Assembly: GCA_029938595.1 (NCBI GenBank) | Contig: JAOZUP010000175.1 | Location: forward strand, 1-8,344 | DNA length: 8,344 bases | Origin: Thermoanaerobaculales bacterium | Lineage (GTDB): Bacteria > Acidobacteriota > Thermoanaerobaculia > Thermoanaerobaculales > Sulfomarinibacteraceae | Direction of reading: 5' to 3' | Shown: piece by piece, positions 1-6,227 of the stretch | Layout: each line of letters opens with the position of its first letter | How positions within the stretch are numbered: the first letter of the stretch is position 1 | Program-made: the position numbers and the translations under genes | Notes under the pieces: generated by a model | Told to the model about the DNA's origin: nothing | The model's input: only the letters and a program-made list of their open reading frames with translations | Databases searched by the model: none

Positions 1-2
1 TT

Positions 3-1250
3 ATTCGCAACCTCGCGGGCTCGCTGCGCTCCCGCTGGCAGCGTTTGCATGCCCGAGTCGTGCTCGGAGAGGAAATCAGCGCGGTCGGCGTCGACATCTA
101 CCCGTTCTTCGAGCAGATGACGGGCGTTGGATGGTACGAGTGGAACCTGCTCGCCGCGCTCGATAAACGAAGCGACGGCCTCACGTTCAACCTCTACGCC
201 CGGACTTTTCTCGCTCCCGATGAGCCGCCGCCGCCCGAGATGCCCGGCAGCCGTAACATGCGCTTGCGCGTTCACCAGATTCCTCCCGGCTTTCTCCTGC
301 CGGTTCGACCGACCCTCGCACTCCTGCGGACGGTGGTGGAACCGCTCTTGCGCACCTTTGACGGCAACTCCGTCCTCTTTGCGCCTAACTTTTTCCTCCA
401 CGGCGACCAGGAACCGTTCGGCAGAGCCCAGGTGGTGACAGTCCACGATCTCGCCTTCATCGCCATGCCGAAAACGGTGTCTCCGGCGACGCTGGAGGGG
501 CTCAACAGGCACCTCCCCCGCACCCTGTTCCACGCCGACCGGCTGATTGCGGTCTCCGAGACTACCGGCGGCGAGCTGATCGACCTCCTTGACGCCGATC
601 GGCGCATCGTGCGGACAATCCACGAAGGGGTCGACCCCAGCTTCGCTGAGGAAGGCGATGACCCACCCGGCGGTGTGCCGTCGAGTTACTTGCTCTTCGT
701 CTCCACCCTCGAACCGCGCAAGAACGTGGCAGGAGTCCTCGAGGCCTTCCGTCTGCTGGTGGAATGGGGTTATGGGGGCGACCTCGTGCTTGTTGGTCGC
801 TGGGGCTGGCACACCGATGGGATCCGTCACGAGCTCGAGGACTCGCCGGTCCGCGGTCGCGTGCTTCACCTCGACTATGTCGACCGCCAGCGGTTGGCCG
901 CGCTCTACCGTCACGCCGATGCCCTGTTGTTCCCGTCGTGGCTCGAGGGTTTCGGCCTGCCGCTCGTGGAGAGCATGGCCTGTGGTACGCCGGTGATCAC
1001 CTCCGGAACCTCCGCCATGCCCGAGATCGCAGGCCCCGCCGCGGTCTACGTCGATCCCGCGAGCCCACACGGCATCGCCTCGGCAACCGCGGCCCTGCTT
1101 GCCGACTCCCAACATCGCGAGCGGCTCGTGAGACTCGGCCGCGAACGCGCTAAGAAGTTCTCCTGGGAGCGGGCGGCACAGGCTACCGCCGCCGTCCTGC
1201 GCGACGCCTCCGGCCTGTCCGTCGAAGGCGAGGATGAGTATCGGGCCTGA
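3..1250 (+). CDS. GT4-family glycosyltransferase (probably 5'-partial)
   Basis: Predicted cytoplasmic GT-B-fold glycosyltransferase that moves a sugar from a nucleotide sugar to a growing polysaccharide intermediate. Numbering from the TTG at 45 gives 401 residues. The N-terminal acceptor half contains the VHDLAF segment (about 133-138). The C-terminal donor half begins near FVSTLEPRKN (about 218-227) and carries LVLVGRWGW (247-255). The GT4 signature SWLEGFGLPLVESMACGTP holds the E-x7-E pair (E301 and E309). The frame stays open from the TTG back to position 3 with no stop. No Shine-Dalgarno sequence precedes the TTG at 45 or the GTG at 60, so the true start is probably left of the window. 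The gene converges on the minus-strand operon across a 245-bp repeat-bearing gap. Family assignment is firm; the sugar and acceptor cannot be told. Mannosyl- or rhamnosyltransferase activity would be typical of relatives. Confidence 0.88.
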   Translation: MRNLAGSLRSRWQRLHARVVLGEEISAVGVDIYPFFEQMTGVGWYEWNLLAALDKRSDGLTFNLYARTFLAPDEPPPPEMPGSRNMRLRVHQIPPGFLLPVRPTLALLRTVVEPLLRTFDGNSVLFAPNFFLHGDQEPFGRAQVVTVHDLAFIAMPKTVSPATLEGLNRHLPRTLFHADRLIAVSETTGGELIDLLDADRRIVRTIHEGVDPSFAEEGDDPPGGVPSSYLLFVSTLEPRKNVAGVLEAFRLLVEWGYGGDLVLVGRWGWHTDGIRHELEDSPVRGRVLHLDYVDRQRLAALYRHADALLFPSWLEGFGLPLVESMACGTPVITSGTSAMPEIAGPAAVYVDPASPHGIASATAALLADSQHRERLVRLGRERAKKFSWERAAQATAAVLRDASGLSVEGEDEYRA

Positions 1251-1336
1251 GGACCGTTTCCACACGCCCTTCCCGAGAGGAGCCACCTTTGACATTGTTT
1301 GCGGTCGACGCGGCAAAGCGCCTCTAATTGGCGGCG

Positions 1337-1352
1337 AGGGTGGTGCCACCCT
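1337..1352 (+). terminator. Possible terminator hairpin after the first GT4 gene
   Basis: AGGGTGGTGCCACCCT is a GC-rich hairpin with 6 bp of stem and a GTGC loop (7 complementary bases on each side). It is followed by TTCGCATTGTTTG, which is only weakly T-rich. It lies 87 bp after the stop codon at 1250. Termination here is an inference, because the T-tract is poor and the hairpin also belongs to the repeat cluster. Confidence 0.3.
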
Positions 1353-1423
1353 TCGCATTGTTTGAATTCGTCGCTCCCCTGTTCAGAAACCTCTCTCGGG
1401 CAAACAATGCGAAGAGTGGCACC
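1342..1423. repeat. 23-bp near-perfect inverted repeat
   Basis: The arms are 1342-1364 and 1401-1423. They are reverse complements over 23 bp with one mismatch, around a 36-bp centre. The structure lies between the convergent 3' ends of the GT4 gene and the minus-strand operon, so it could act as a two-way transcription barrier. The right arm is not followed by a T-run, so it is not a standard intrinsic terminator. It may instead be the core of the surrounding repeat element. Confidence 0.65.
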
Positions 1424-1444
1424 TGTGTCGCCGATGCAGCAAAG

Positions 1445-1459
1445 CGCCCCTAATGGGCG
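1445..1459 (-). terminator. Small GC hairpin downstream of the minus-strand operon
   Basis: The stem CGCCC/GGGCG is perfect over 5 bp with a 5-base loop. On the minus strand it lies about 37 bp after the TAA of the glycosylphosphotransferase gene, directly beyond the heptamer array. No U-tract follows. A related sequence in module B at 1319-1333 keeps four of the five stem pairs. It may terminate or stabilise the 3' end of the transcript, or may only be part of the repeat. Confidence 0.3.
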
Positions 1460-1460
1460 A

Positions 1461-1488
1461 CGGCATTCCTAATTCCTAATTCCTAATT
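1461..1488 (-). repeat. Heptamer tandem array ATTCCTA x3, copy 1
   Basis: Three exact copies of ATTCCTA (1465-1471, 1472-1478, 1479-1485) plus a partial ATT, preceded by CGGC. The whole 28-bp block is the exact reverse complement of 8298-8325. It lies 7 bp beyond the stop codon of the minus-strand operon, so in transcript sense it reads as AATTAGG repeats ending in AATGCCG. It resembles the period-7 short tandem repeats described in cyanobacteria, though the sequence differs from those I know. Confidence 0.9.
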
Positions 1489-1495
1489 TGAATCG

Positions 1496-2902
1496 TTAGG
1501 CCCATGCGTCGTGTACCGCAATCCTGAGCGTGCGCCAGAGGATTCGCATGTCGAGGCCGAGGCTCCAGTTCTCGATGTAGTACAGGTCGTGAGCGATGCG
1601 TTGGCGAATTGACGTATCACCGCGCAGTCCGTTGACCTGGGCCCAACCCGTGAGACCGGCCCGCACCCGGTGGCGAACATTGTAGGCCGGGTACCTGCTG
1701 CGAAAACGCTCGACAAACTCCGGCTGCTCCGGACGAGGCCCGACCAGGGACATGTCACCTCGCAGCACGTTATAGAGCTGCGGCAGCTCGTCGAGATTGG
1801 TGCGACGCAACACCTCTCCAACCCGGGTCACCCGTGAATCCCGAGTGCGCGTCCAGTGAGCCTCACCATCTCCTTCGGCATCCGCGCGCATGGAACGGAA
1901 CTTGAAAAGCCTGAACGAGCGGCCGTCCAAGCCGGTGCGCACCTGGGAGAAGAAAACCGGCCCCCCATCCTCGCGCTTGATCAGCCAGGCAATGAGGGGG
2001 AAGAGCCATGAGGTTGCCAGAAGAAGGGCAGCCGAACCCGCGATATCAAACCCGCGCTTGACGATCTGATTCCACCCCTGGAGTGGGATCTGGGTCAGGT
2101 TGATCAACGGCAGACCATCGAGGTCCTCGATGCCGGCTCGCATGACGTAGTACTGGAGCACGTCCGGAACAACCTTGATGTCGACCAGCAGCTGCCCCGC
2201 CCGGCGGATCAGCTGCACCGTGCGATAGTGCGCGGCCAACGGCAGTGCGATCATCACCTGATCGACTCCATGCCCGGCGACCACGTTCTCCAGCTCATCG
2301 GTGGTCCCCAGGACAGGAACCCCTTGAATATTGCGTCGCTGTCTGCCGGGATCATCGTCGAGGAAACCCACGATCGAGAAGCCAAACTCCTTGTGAGCAT
2401 CGAGCCGCTCGACAACCTGCCTGCCGAGATCACCGGCACCGATAACCAGTACCCGCTGCAGGTTGCCGCCGGAACGGCGGATGCGGGCGAGCCCGGCGGT
2501 TATGCCCCACCTGAACAGGCTGACGAGGGCTGCGTCGGCGACCGCGAAGACCGCCAGAAAGAGCCGCGAGTAAGTGAAATCGGGCGGTCGGTAGAATGTC
2601 AGCCCCGCGGTGAGGAGGACGGTGGCGAGCATCACCGCCAACATCACCCGCATCCCCTCTTCGAAGCGGGAGCGCATCCGTCGGCGGTGGTACAGACCCT
2701 GGAAGTAGAACACCACGGGGTACAGCACCAGCACAACCGGCAGCAGCCGAAGGTACATGGAAAGCGGTGGCATGCCCTTTGTGACCGGTTGGATCTCGAT
2801 CACAAACCGTAACCAGTACGCGAAGAAAAATGCCACGCTGGTGGCGAGAAGGTCGCCGATCAACTGCAACACAACCTGGATCTGGCGACGACGCTCAATC
2901 AC
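1496..2902 (-). CDS. Polyprenyl glycosylphosphotransferase (WcaJ/WbaP-like initiating enzyme)
   Basis: Integral inner-membrane enzyme predicted to move a sugar-1-phosphate (often glucose or galactose) from a UDP-sugar to undecaprenyl phosphate, the first committed step of surface polysaccharide synthesis. The 468-residue length fits the WcaJ-type family. Hydrophobic segments lie near residues 9-35, 50-70, 84-104 and 111-134. A Rossmann-like CoA_binding_3 region follows, with VLVIGAGDLG at 151-160. The C-terminal Bac_transf (PF02397) domain starts near VKRGFDIAGS (281), with a re-entrant membrane helix around 286-308. It has KFRSMRADAE (334-343), the catalytic-type LDELPQLYNVLRGDMSLVGPRP (370-391) and GLTGWAQVNG (416-425). 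The start is GTG, overlapping the upstream gene's TGA in GTGA, with GGAGAT 8 nt upstream. A longer in-frame opening to 3010 would lie inside the previous gene and adds a non-homologous-looking 36-residue leader. It is the last gene of the operon. The sugar is not determined. Confidence 0.94.
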   Translation of the reverse strand: MIERRRQIQVVLQLIGDLLATSVAFFFAYWLRFVIEIQPVTKGMPPLSMYLRLLPVVLVLYPVVFYFQGLYHRRRMRSRFEEGMRVMLAVMLATVLLTAGLTFYRPPDFTYSRLFLAVFAVADAALVSLFRWGITAGLARIRRSGGNLQRVLVIGAGDLGRQVVERLDAHKEFGFSIVGFLDDDPGRQRRNIQGVPVLGTTDELENVVAGHGVDQVMIALPLAAHYRTVQLIRRAGQLLVDIKVVPDVLQYYVMRAGIEDLDGLPLINLTQIPLQGWNQIVKRGFDIAGSAALLLATSWLFPLIAWLIKREDGGPVFFSQVRTGLDGRSFRLFKFRSMRADAEGDGEAHWTRTRDSRVTRVGEVLRRTNLDELPQLYNVLRGDMSLVGPRPEQPEFVERFRSRYPAYNVRHRVRAGLTGWAQVNGLRGDTSIRQRIAHDLYYIENWSLGLDMRILWRTLRIAVHDAWA

Positions 2903-3993
2903 TGTCGGGGATCTCCGAATCCCAGTCGATCGAGCAGGAAACAGAAGCGGGTTCGGAATTGCTCGCGGGAGAAGAGATCGGCACGATGCCGCAGCTGCCC
3001 GACGTCCCAATCCCGATCGAGAACCCGCGCGGTCGTATCGACCAGCGCCTCGACCGTCGACTCATCGGCGAGCTCGCCTTCGACCCCGGCACGGACGATA
3101 TCCGCAGTACCGGAATGGGCGAGACCCACGACCGGCGTCCCGCACGCCAGGGCCTCCACCGAGACCATCCCGAAGTCCTCCACGTTGGGAACCAGCAGCG
3201 CCGCAGCTCGCCTGTAGGCGGCCCGTAGATCATCGCGGTCGAGCCAACCGAGGAATGTAACATCGGGTCCTCCGAGGCGACGTAGGGCGCGCATCCGCGG
3301 CCCGGTACCGACGATCTCCAACTTGCGGCCCAGCTTTCTCGCAACGGCAATCGCGACCTCCACCCTCTTGTACGGAACCAGGGCCGCTACCGTCAGGAGA
3401 TTGTCTGAGCGCTCTCCACCCGGGGTGAAATATTCGGTTGCCACGGGTGGCGGGATCACCTCGGCGGTTCGGTTCCAGTAGTGCTGGATTCGCCACGCCA
3501 CCAGGCGAGAGTTAGCCACCAGGCGGTCAACCCGGGCCGATGACACCATGTCCCACTGACGCAGGCGGGCAAAGCGGGTTTCCACGATCGGGCGCAGCAA
3601 ACGCGGCAGTGGGTCGAGATACTGTGCCCGCTGATCCCAGACATAGCGCATGGGGGTGTGGACATAGCTGAGATGGAATGCGCCGGGAGGCGGGATCACA
3701 CCTTTGGCGACGGCGTGCGAGGTGGAGATCACGAGCTCCGCGTCGGGAAAGGCAAAGGACTCTGCCGCCGCCGGCATCAGCGGCAGGAGATACCGCCAGC
3801 GACGTCCGCCGAATGAAGGCGCCTGCAGCCACGAGGTCCGGATCGAATGCTCCTCGAGGAGCGGCGCCACACTGCCGGCTCGGTGGACCAGAGTATAGAT
3901 CGGAGCATACGGGAACAGGCGAGCAATATCATAAAGGACCCACTCCCCTCCCCGCATGCCGGTCATCCAATCGTGCACCAGAGCAACCCGCAA
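2899..3993 (-). CDS. GT4 glycosyltransferase, WbaZ/mannosyltransferase-like
   Basis: Cytoplasmic GT-B transferase of 364 residues. The start MRVALVHDWMTGMRGGEWVL (1-20) and the segments LVISTSHAVAKGVIPPPGA (87-105) and YVHTPMRYVWD (110-120) are typical of the WbaZ-like branch of GT4, whose studied members transfer mannose from GDP-mannose in O-antigen synthesis. The donor domain has TVAALVPYKRVEVAI (201-215), LEIVGTGP (225-232) and VEDFGMVSVEALACGTPVVG (271-290) with the E-x7-E pair E272/E280. The start codon is TTG, directly after the TGA of the previous gene, with GGGGAGG 5 nt upstream, so translation is probably coupled. The 3' end overlaps the next gene by 4 nt. No truncation is seen. Mannose specificity is an inference from family resemblance only. 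Confidence 0.92.
   Translation of the reverse strand: MRVALVHDWMTGMRGGEWVLYDIARLFPYAPIYTLVHRAGSVAPLLEEHSIRTSWLQAPSFGGRRWRYLLPLMPAAAESFAFPDAELVISTSHAVAKGVIPPPGAFHLSYVHTPMRYVWDQRAQYLDPLPRLLRPIVETRFARLRQWDMVSSARVDRLVANSRLVAWRIQHYWNRTAEVIPPPVATEYFTPGGERSDNLLTVAALVPYKRVEVAIAVARKLGRKLEIVGTGPRMRALRRLGGPDVTFLGWLDRDDLRAAYRRAAALLVPNVEDFGMVSVEALACGTPVVGLAHSGTADIVRAGVEGELADESTVEALVDTTARVLDRDWDVGQLRHRADLFSREQFRTRFCFLLDRLGFGDPRQ
2911..2916 (-). promoter_or_regulatory. Ribosome binding site for the glycosylphosphotransferase
   Basis: GGAGAT on the minus strand, inside the end of the preceding gene, with 8 nt to the GTG at 2902. It supports the GTGA-overlap start over the longer reading frame and implies translational coupling. 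Confidence 0.7.
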
Positions 3994-5109
3994 TCAGACC
4001 TCCCCGAGCGCCAGCCGATACACGGCTACCGTCTCCTCCACCGTCCGATCCCAACCCATTGCGTCCGCTTTTTTTCGCCCCGCGTCGATCATGCGGCGAC
4101 GCAGGGGATCATCCACCAACACTCGTTCCAGCGCTTCGGCCACCTCGTCCACTTCGAGGGGGTTGACCAGCCGCGCGGCGCCCTCGCCCAGCTCGCGCAT
4201 GGCGCCGAGGTTGGAGGTCACAACCGGCAGCCCGGCACACATGGCCTCCAGTACAGGCAGACCGAAACCCTCGTAAAGTGACACATGCAATAACGCTGCG
4301 GCCACATGGTACAGCGTGTGCAGATCATCACGGGGTACCCTCCCCAGCAGCCGAACCCGATCTCCGAGGCCGAGGCGTTCCGCACGCACTCTGAGCCGAC
4401 TCTTCGCATCCGCACCACCGAGGAAAACCAACTGGCCCGGGATCCTGTGCTCCCGCACCGCCAGGTGGTAGGCCCGCAACACCAGGTCGAGGTTCTTGTG
4501 GGGTTTGTCGTTGGCGACCACCAAGATCAGCGGCGAACGCAATCCGTGCCGAGCCTTCAGCTTCTCCAGCGTCTCCTTCTCGGGACGCTCCGCCAGGCTC
4601 GGGTCTACGCCGTTGGCGACCACCACCATCCGCTGACGATCGGCTGAAAAGAGATTGACGAGATCCCGCCGTGAGGAACGCGATACCGTGATCACCCGCC
4701 GAGCGCGGCGGAGGGCAGAGCCGACCATCAACCGGAGGTAGAGCCGCGCCAGGTGCGGCCGGTTCTCGGGTGGATAAAAAAGTTGAATCAGATCGTGGAT
4801 CGTCACGACTGTCGGCTTCCCCACCAGGCGCGGTACAACGTAGTGGGGAAAATGCACAAGATCGACGCGCTCCCGCCACAGCGCGGCCGGAAGCTGGACG
4901 TGTTCGGCGAGCCCGTAGCCCGCCGCCGAGGTCGGGATGATGCGCGCGCTGGGCGCAAGGGTGGCGACTCGCTCCTCGTGCCCGGATCGCGTCAGGACCG
5001 TGAGGTCGAGGTCGGCGCGCTTGTCCAGACCACGGAGAAGGGCACGCAGGTAGGTCCCGATACCAAAATCGGCGAGCTTCCGCCCATCGAGCACCAACCT
5101 CATTTTCAT
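3994..5109 (-). CDS. GT4-family glycosyltransferase, first gene of minus operon
   Basis: Cytoplasmic GT-B transferase of 371 residues from the ATG at 5109; a second ATG at 5103 gives 369. The start is MKMRLVLDGRKLADFGIGTY (1-20), with the GIGTY element seen at the acceptor site of many GT4 enzymes. It is followed by TVVTIHDLIQLFYP (100-113), a VITVSRSSRRDL segment (139-150) and VVANGVDPSL (162-171). The donor domain has VVANDKPHKNLDLVLRAY (197-214) and LVFLGG (227-232). The signature VSLYEGFGLPVLEAMCAGLP (276-295) has the E-x7-E pair E280/E288. An in-frame TTG at 5130 would add seven unlikely residues. No Shine-Dalgarno sequence precedes either ATG, unlike the downstream genes, which fits leaderless translation from the -10-like TACAAT. 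The gene is head-to-head with the GT2 operon. Its substrate is unknown. Confidence 0.92.
   Translation of the reverse strand: MKMRLVLDGRKLADFGIGTYLRALLRGLDKRADLDLTVLTRSGHEERVATLAPSARIIPTSAAGYGLAEHVQLPAALWRERVDLVHFPHYVVPRLVGKPTVVTIHDLIQLFYPPENRPHLARLYLRLMVGSALRRARRVITVSRSSRRDLVNLFSADRQRMVVVANGVDPSLAERPEKETLEKLKARHGLRSPLILVVANDKPHKNLDLVLRAYHLAVREHRIPGQLVFLGGADAKSRLRVRAERLGLGDRVRLLGRVPRDDLHTLYHVAAALLHVSLYEGFGLPVLEAMCAGLPVVTSNLGAMRELGEGAARLVNPLEVDEVAEALERVLVDDPLRRRMIDAGRKKADAMGWDRTVEETVAVYRLALGEV
3999..4005 (-). promoter_or_regulatory. Strong ribosome binding site for the WbaZ-like gene
   Basis: GGGGAGG on the minus strand with 5 nt (TCTGA, containing the upstream stop) to the TTG start at 3993. 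This is the best Shine-Dalgarno match in the operon and supports TTG as a real start. Confidence 0.75.
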
Positions 5110-5121
5110 GCGGCCATTGTA
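5110..5121 (-). promoter_or_regulatory. Candidate -10 element for a leaderless minus-strand transcript
   Basis: TACAAT (5116-5121 on the minus strand) matches the -10 consensus at five of six positions and lies 6 nt before the ATG at 5109. That distance would place transcription start at or beside the start codon. No clear -35 hexamer is seen at 16-18 nt. No Shine-Dalgarno sequence exists in the interval. Confidence 0.4.
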
Positions 5122-5167
5122 GCGTGCCAACCGGCGCGCCTGACGAACGTCCCGCGAGGAGGTCAGA

Positions 5168-5200
5168 AGTTGAGAGTTGAGAGTTCAGAGTTGAGAGTTT
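5168..5200. repeat. Heptamer array AGTTGAG, left arm in divergent promoter region
   Basis: Four heptads, AGTTGAG, AGTTGAG, AGTTCAG, AGTTGAG (5168-5195), then a partial AGTTT. It lies about 60 bp upstream of the minus-strand operon start and is largely complementary to the right array at 5241-5275. Confidence 0.85.
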
Positions 5201-5240
5201 ATTTGAGGCGACAGAACCGGTACGTGACAGAAAATCCGTC

Positions 5241-5282
5241 CTCAACTCTTAACTCTTAACTCTAAACTCTAAACTCCTAATT
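5241..5282. repeat. Heptamer array CTTAACT type, right arm, with a CCTAATT end unit
   Basis: Heptads CTCAACT, CTTAACT, CTTAACT, CTAAACT, CTAAACT run from 5241 to 5275, then CCTAATT at 5276-5282. CCTAATT is a circular permutation of the ATTCCTA unit found at both operon ends, so the two heptamer families meet here in one register. Four heptads pair with the left array to give a possible 28-bp stem with two mismatches and one wobble around a 45-bp loop. The array ends 11 bp before the -10-like element of the plus operon, so it occupies that promoter's -35 zone. Confidence 0.85.
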
Positions 5283-5293
5283 CATTTCCTCTC

Positions 5294-5306
5294 TATACTG
5301 ATTCCC
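5294..5306 (+). promoter_or_regulatory. Candidate -10 element for a leaderless plus-strand transcript
   Basis: TATACT at 5294-5299 matches the -10 consensus at five of six positions and lies 7 nt before the ATG at 5307. There is no Shine-Dalgarno sequence between them. The expected -35 position falls in the heptamer array and has no TTGACA-like hexamer. It mirrors the arrangement at the opposite gene. Confidence 0.45.
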
Positions 5307-6227
5307 ATGTACACGGCCCTGGTGATCCCCTCCCTCGGTGCGATCCACCTGACTGCTTGCCTCGAAGCCGTGGCGGGTCTCAATCCTGCACCCGATTTCA
5401 AAGTCCTCGTGCTCTCCGGCGCCGTTGCCGTACCACCGGGGGTTGATGGCTTCCACGTCCTCCAGCCCTCCCAACGACTGGGTTTTGCCCCGGCCGTCAA
5501 TGCCGGGCTCGAAGCCCTTCCACCCCATGTGGACGCGGTGGCGGTTCTCAACGACGACGCCACCCCGGAACCCGGCTGGCTCGGCACGCTCGGTGCCGCT
5601 CTCGAAGGTGATTCGAAGCTGGCTGCGGTGCAGGGCACGGTGATCGATGCGAATACATTCACGGTCGATGGACGCGGCATCGGATTCGATCGCTGGGGGC
5701 TTCCGATCCAGATCGATCGCGGCATGGATTCCACCGACAGCGGCGCCGCACGGTTTGTGAGCGCGGTTTCCGGTACGGCCTGCCTGTATCGGATGGAGGC
5801 CGTTCGCCAGGCCGCCTTTCCCGACGGCGGGGTCTTCGATCCTACATTCGACTGCTACCACGAGGACCTCGACCTCGGTCTGCGGCTTGGGCGGTTGGGT
5901 TGGCGTTCGGCCTGGGTGAGCGGCGCCCCGGTGCTCCATCTCGGGTCCTCCAGCGGTCCGTCGATGGTCTTGCGCCACCCATGGTGGCTGCTGGCGAACC
6001 GCTGGCGAGCCCTGGCGGGCAACCTGAGCCGACGCGCCCTCCTGACGAATATGCCCCGCCTCGCACGCGGTGAGATGCGGGCTGTGAATACCCTGTTTCG
6101 GAGCAACCCGCGGGCCCTCCCGGTGGCTGCGGCAGTCGCCGCCTACCTCCCATGGCTGGTGGTTGGCGGCTGGCGGCGGCACACACCGGGACCGCGTCTC
6201 GAGAGCTTGCCCGGAGGCGCGGTTTGA
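5307..6227 (+). CDS. GT2-family glycosyltransferase, first gene of plus operon
   Basis: GT-A-fold transferase of 306 residues, cytoplasmic or membrane-associated. The N-terminus has the GT2 strand ALVIPSLG (4-11) and ACLEAV (17-22). RLGFAPAVNAGLEA (57-70) matches the usual G(F)A-x-A-x-N-x-G pattern. VAVLNDDATPEPGWLGTL (78-95) supplies the DXD-equivalent NDD for metal and nucleotide-sugar binding. SGTACLYRMEAV (155-166) and FDPTFDCYHEDLDLGLRLGRLG (177-198, with E186/D187) match the rhamnosyltransferase-like branch, where the ED pair includes the catalytic base. HLGSSS (211-216) follows. Oddity: the usual Asp after the second strand (VVDNGS in relatives) is replaced by VLVLSGA (33-39). A weak hydrophobic stretch near 270-287 could touch the membrane. 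The gene begins with ATG behind a -10-like sequence and no Shine-Dalgarno; its TGA overlaps the next start (TTGA). Donor sugar is unknown; a dTDP-rhamnose type is plausible. Confidence 0.88.
   Translation: MYTALVIPSLGAIHLTACLEAVAGLNPAPDFKVLVLSGAVAVPPGVDGFHVLQPSQRLGFAPAVNAGLEALPPHVDAVAVLNDDATPEPGWLGTLGAALEGDSKLAAVQGTVIDANTFTVDGRGIGFDRWGLPIQIDRGMDSTDSGAARFVSAVSGTACLYRMEAVRQAAFPDGGVFDPTFDCYHEDLDLGLRLGRLGWRSAWVSGAPVLHLGSSSGPSMVLRHPWWLLANRWRALAGNLSRRALLTNMPRLARGEMRAVNTLFRSNPRALPVAAAVAAYLPWLVVGGWRRHTPGPRLESLPGGAV
6213..6217 (+). promoter_or_regulatory. Ribosome binding site fixing the TTG start of the GT-B-like gene
   Basis: GGAGG with 6 nt to the TTG at 6224, inside the end of the preceding GT2 gene. 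It favours TTG 6224 over the in-frame upstream start at 6152. Confidence 0.75.

Larger units (their letters stand above)
1282..1459. repeat. Modular non-coding repeat cluster between convergent genes
   Basis: The gap 1251-1495 has no gene but is built from reused modules. Module A, ending in CATTGTTTG, occurs at 1282-1301 (+), 1345-1364 (+) and 1401-1420 (-). The first two match at 17 of 20 positions. Module B, with core GCAAAGCGCC, occurs at 1311-1333 and 1437-1459, matching at 20 of 23 positions. A third module, CCCGAGAGG at 1272-1280, reappears inverted as CCTCTCTCGGG at 1390-1400. The modules are in different orders and orientations, as in a degenerate REP- or MITE-like element. No transposase is present. 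The function is unknown. Confidence 0.7.

Noticed and set aside
1461..1488. CRISPR array
   Set aside because: Units of 7 bp are contiguous with no spacers; the same holds for 5168-5282 and 8298-8325.
1271..1488. Insertion sequence or integrase attachment site
   Set aside because: No transposase or integrase gene, no target-site duplication and no tRNA gene could be seen in the window.
2228..2812. Plus-strand open frame of 194 residues opposite the glycosylphosphotransferase
   Set aside because: His/Gln/Glu-rich shadow with no domain; the minus strand has strong Bac_transf motifs.
2903..3010. 36-residue N-terminal extension of the glycosylphosphotransferase
   Set aside because: It lies wholly inside the preceding gene, lacks membrane or signal features, and the GTG at 2902 has a ribosome binding site and the same overlap style as the other junctions.
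4328..5245. Open frame of 305 residues starting inside the heptamer repeats on the minus strand
   Set aside because: Its N-terminus is just translated heptads (KLSTLNSQLST) and the rest is an out-of-frame reading of the GT4 gene.
5277..6182. Long antisense open frame of 301 residues opposite the first GT2 gene
   Set aside because: It mirrors a gene with clear GT2 motifs; its sequence has no recognisable domain and such antisense frames are common in GC-rich coding DNA.
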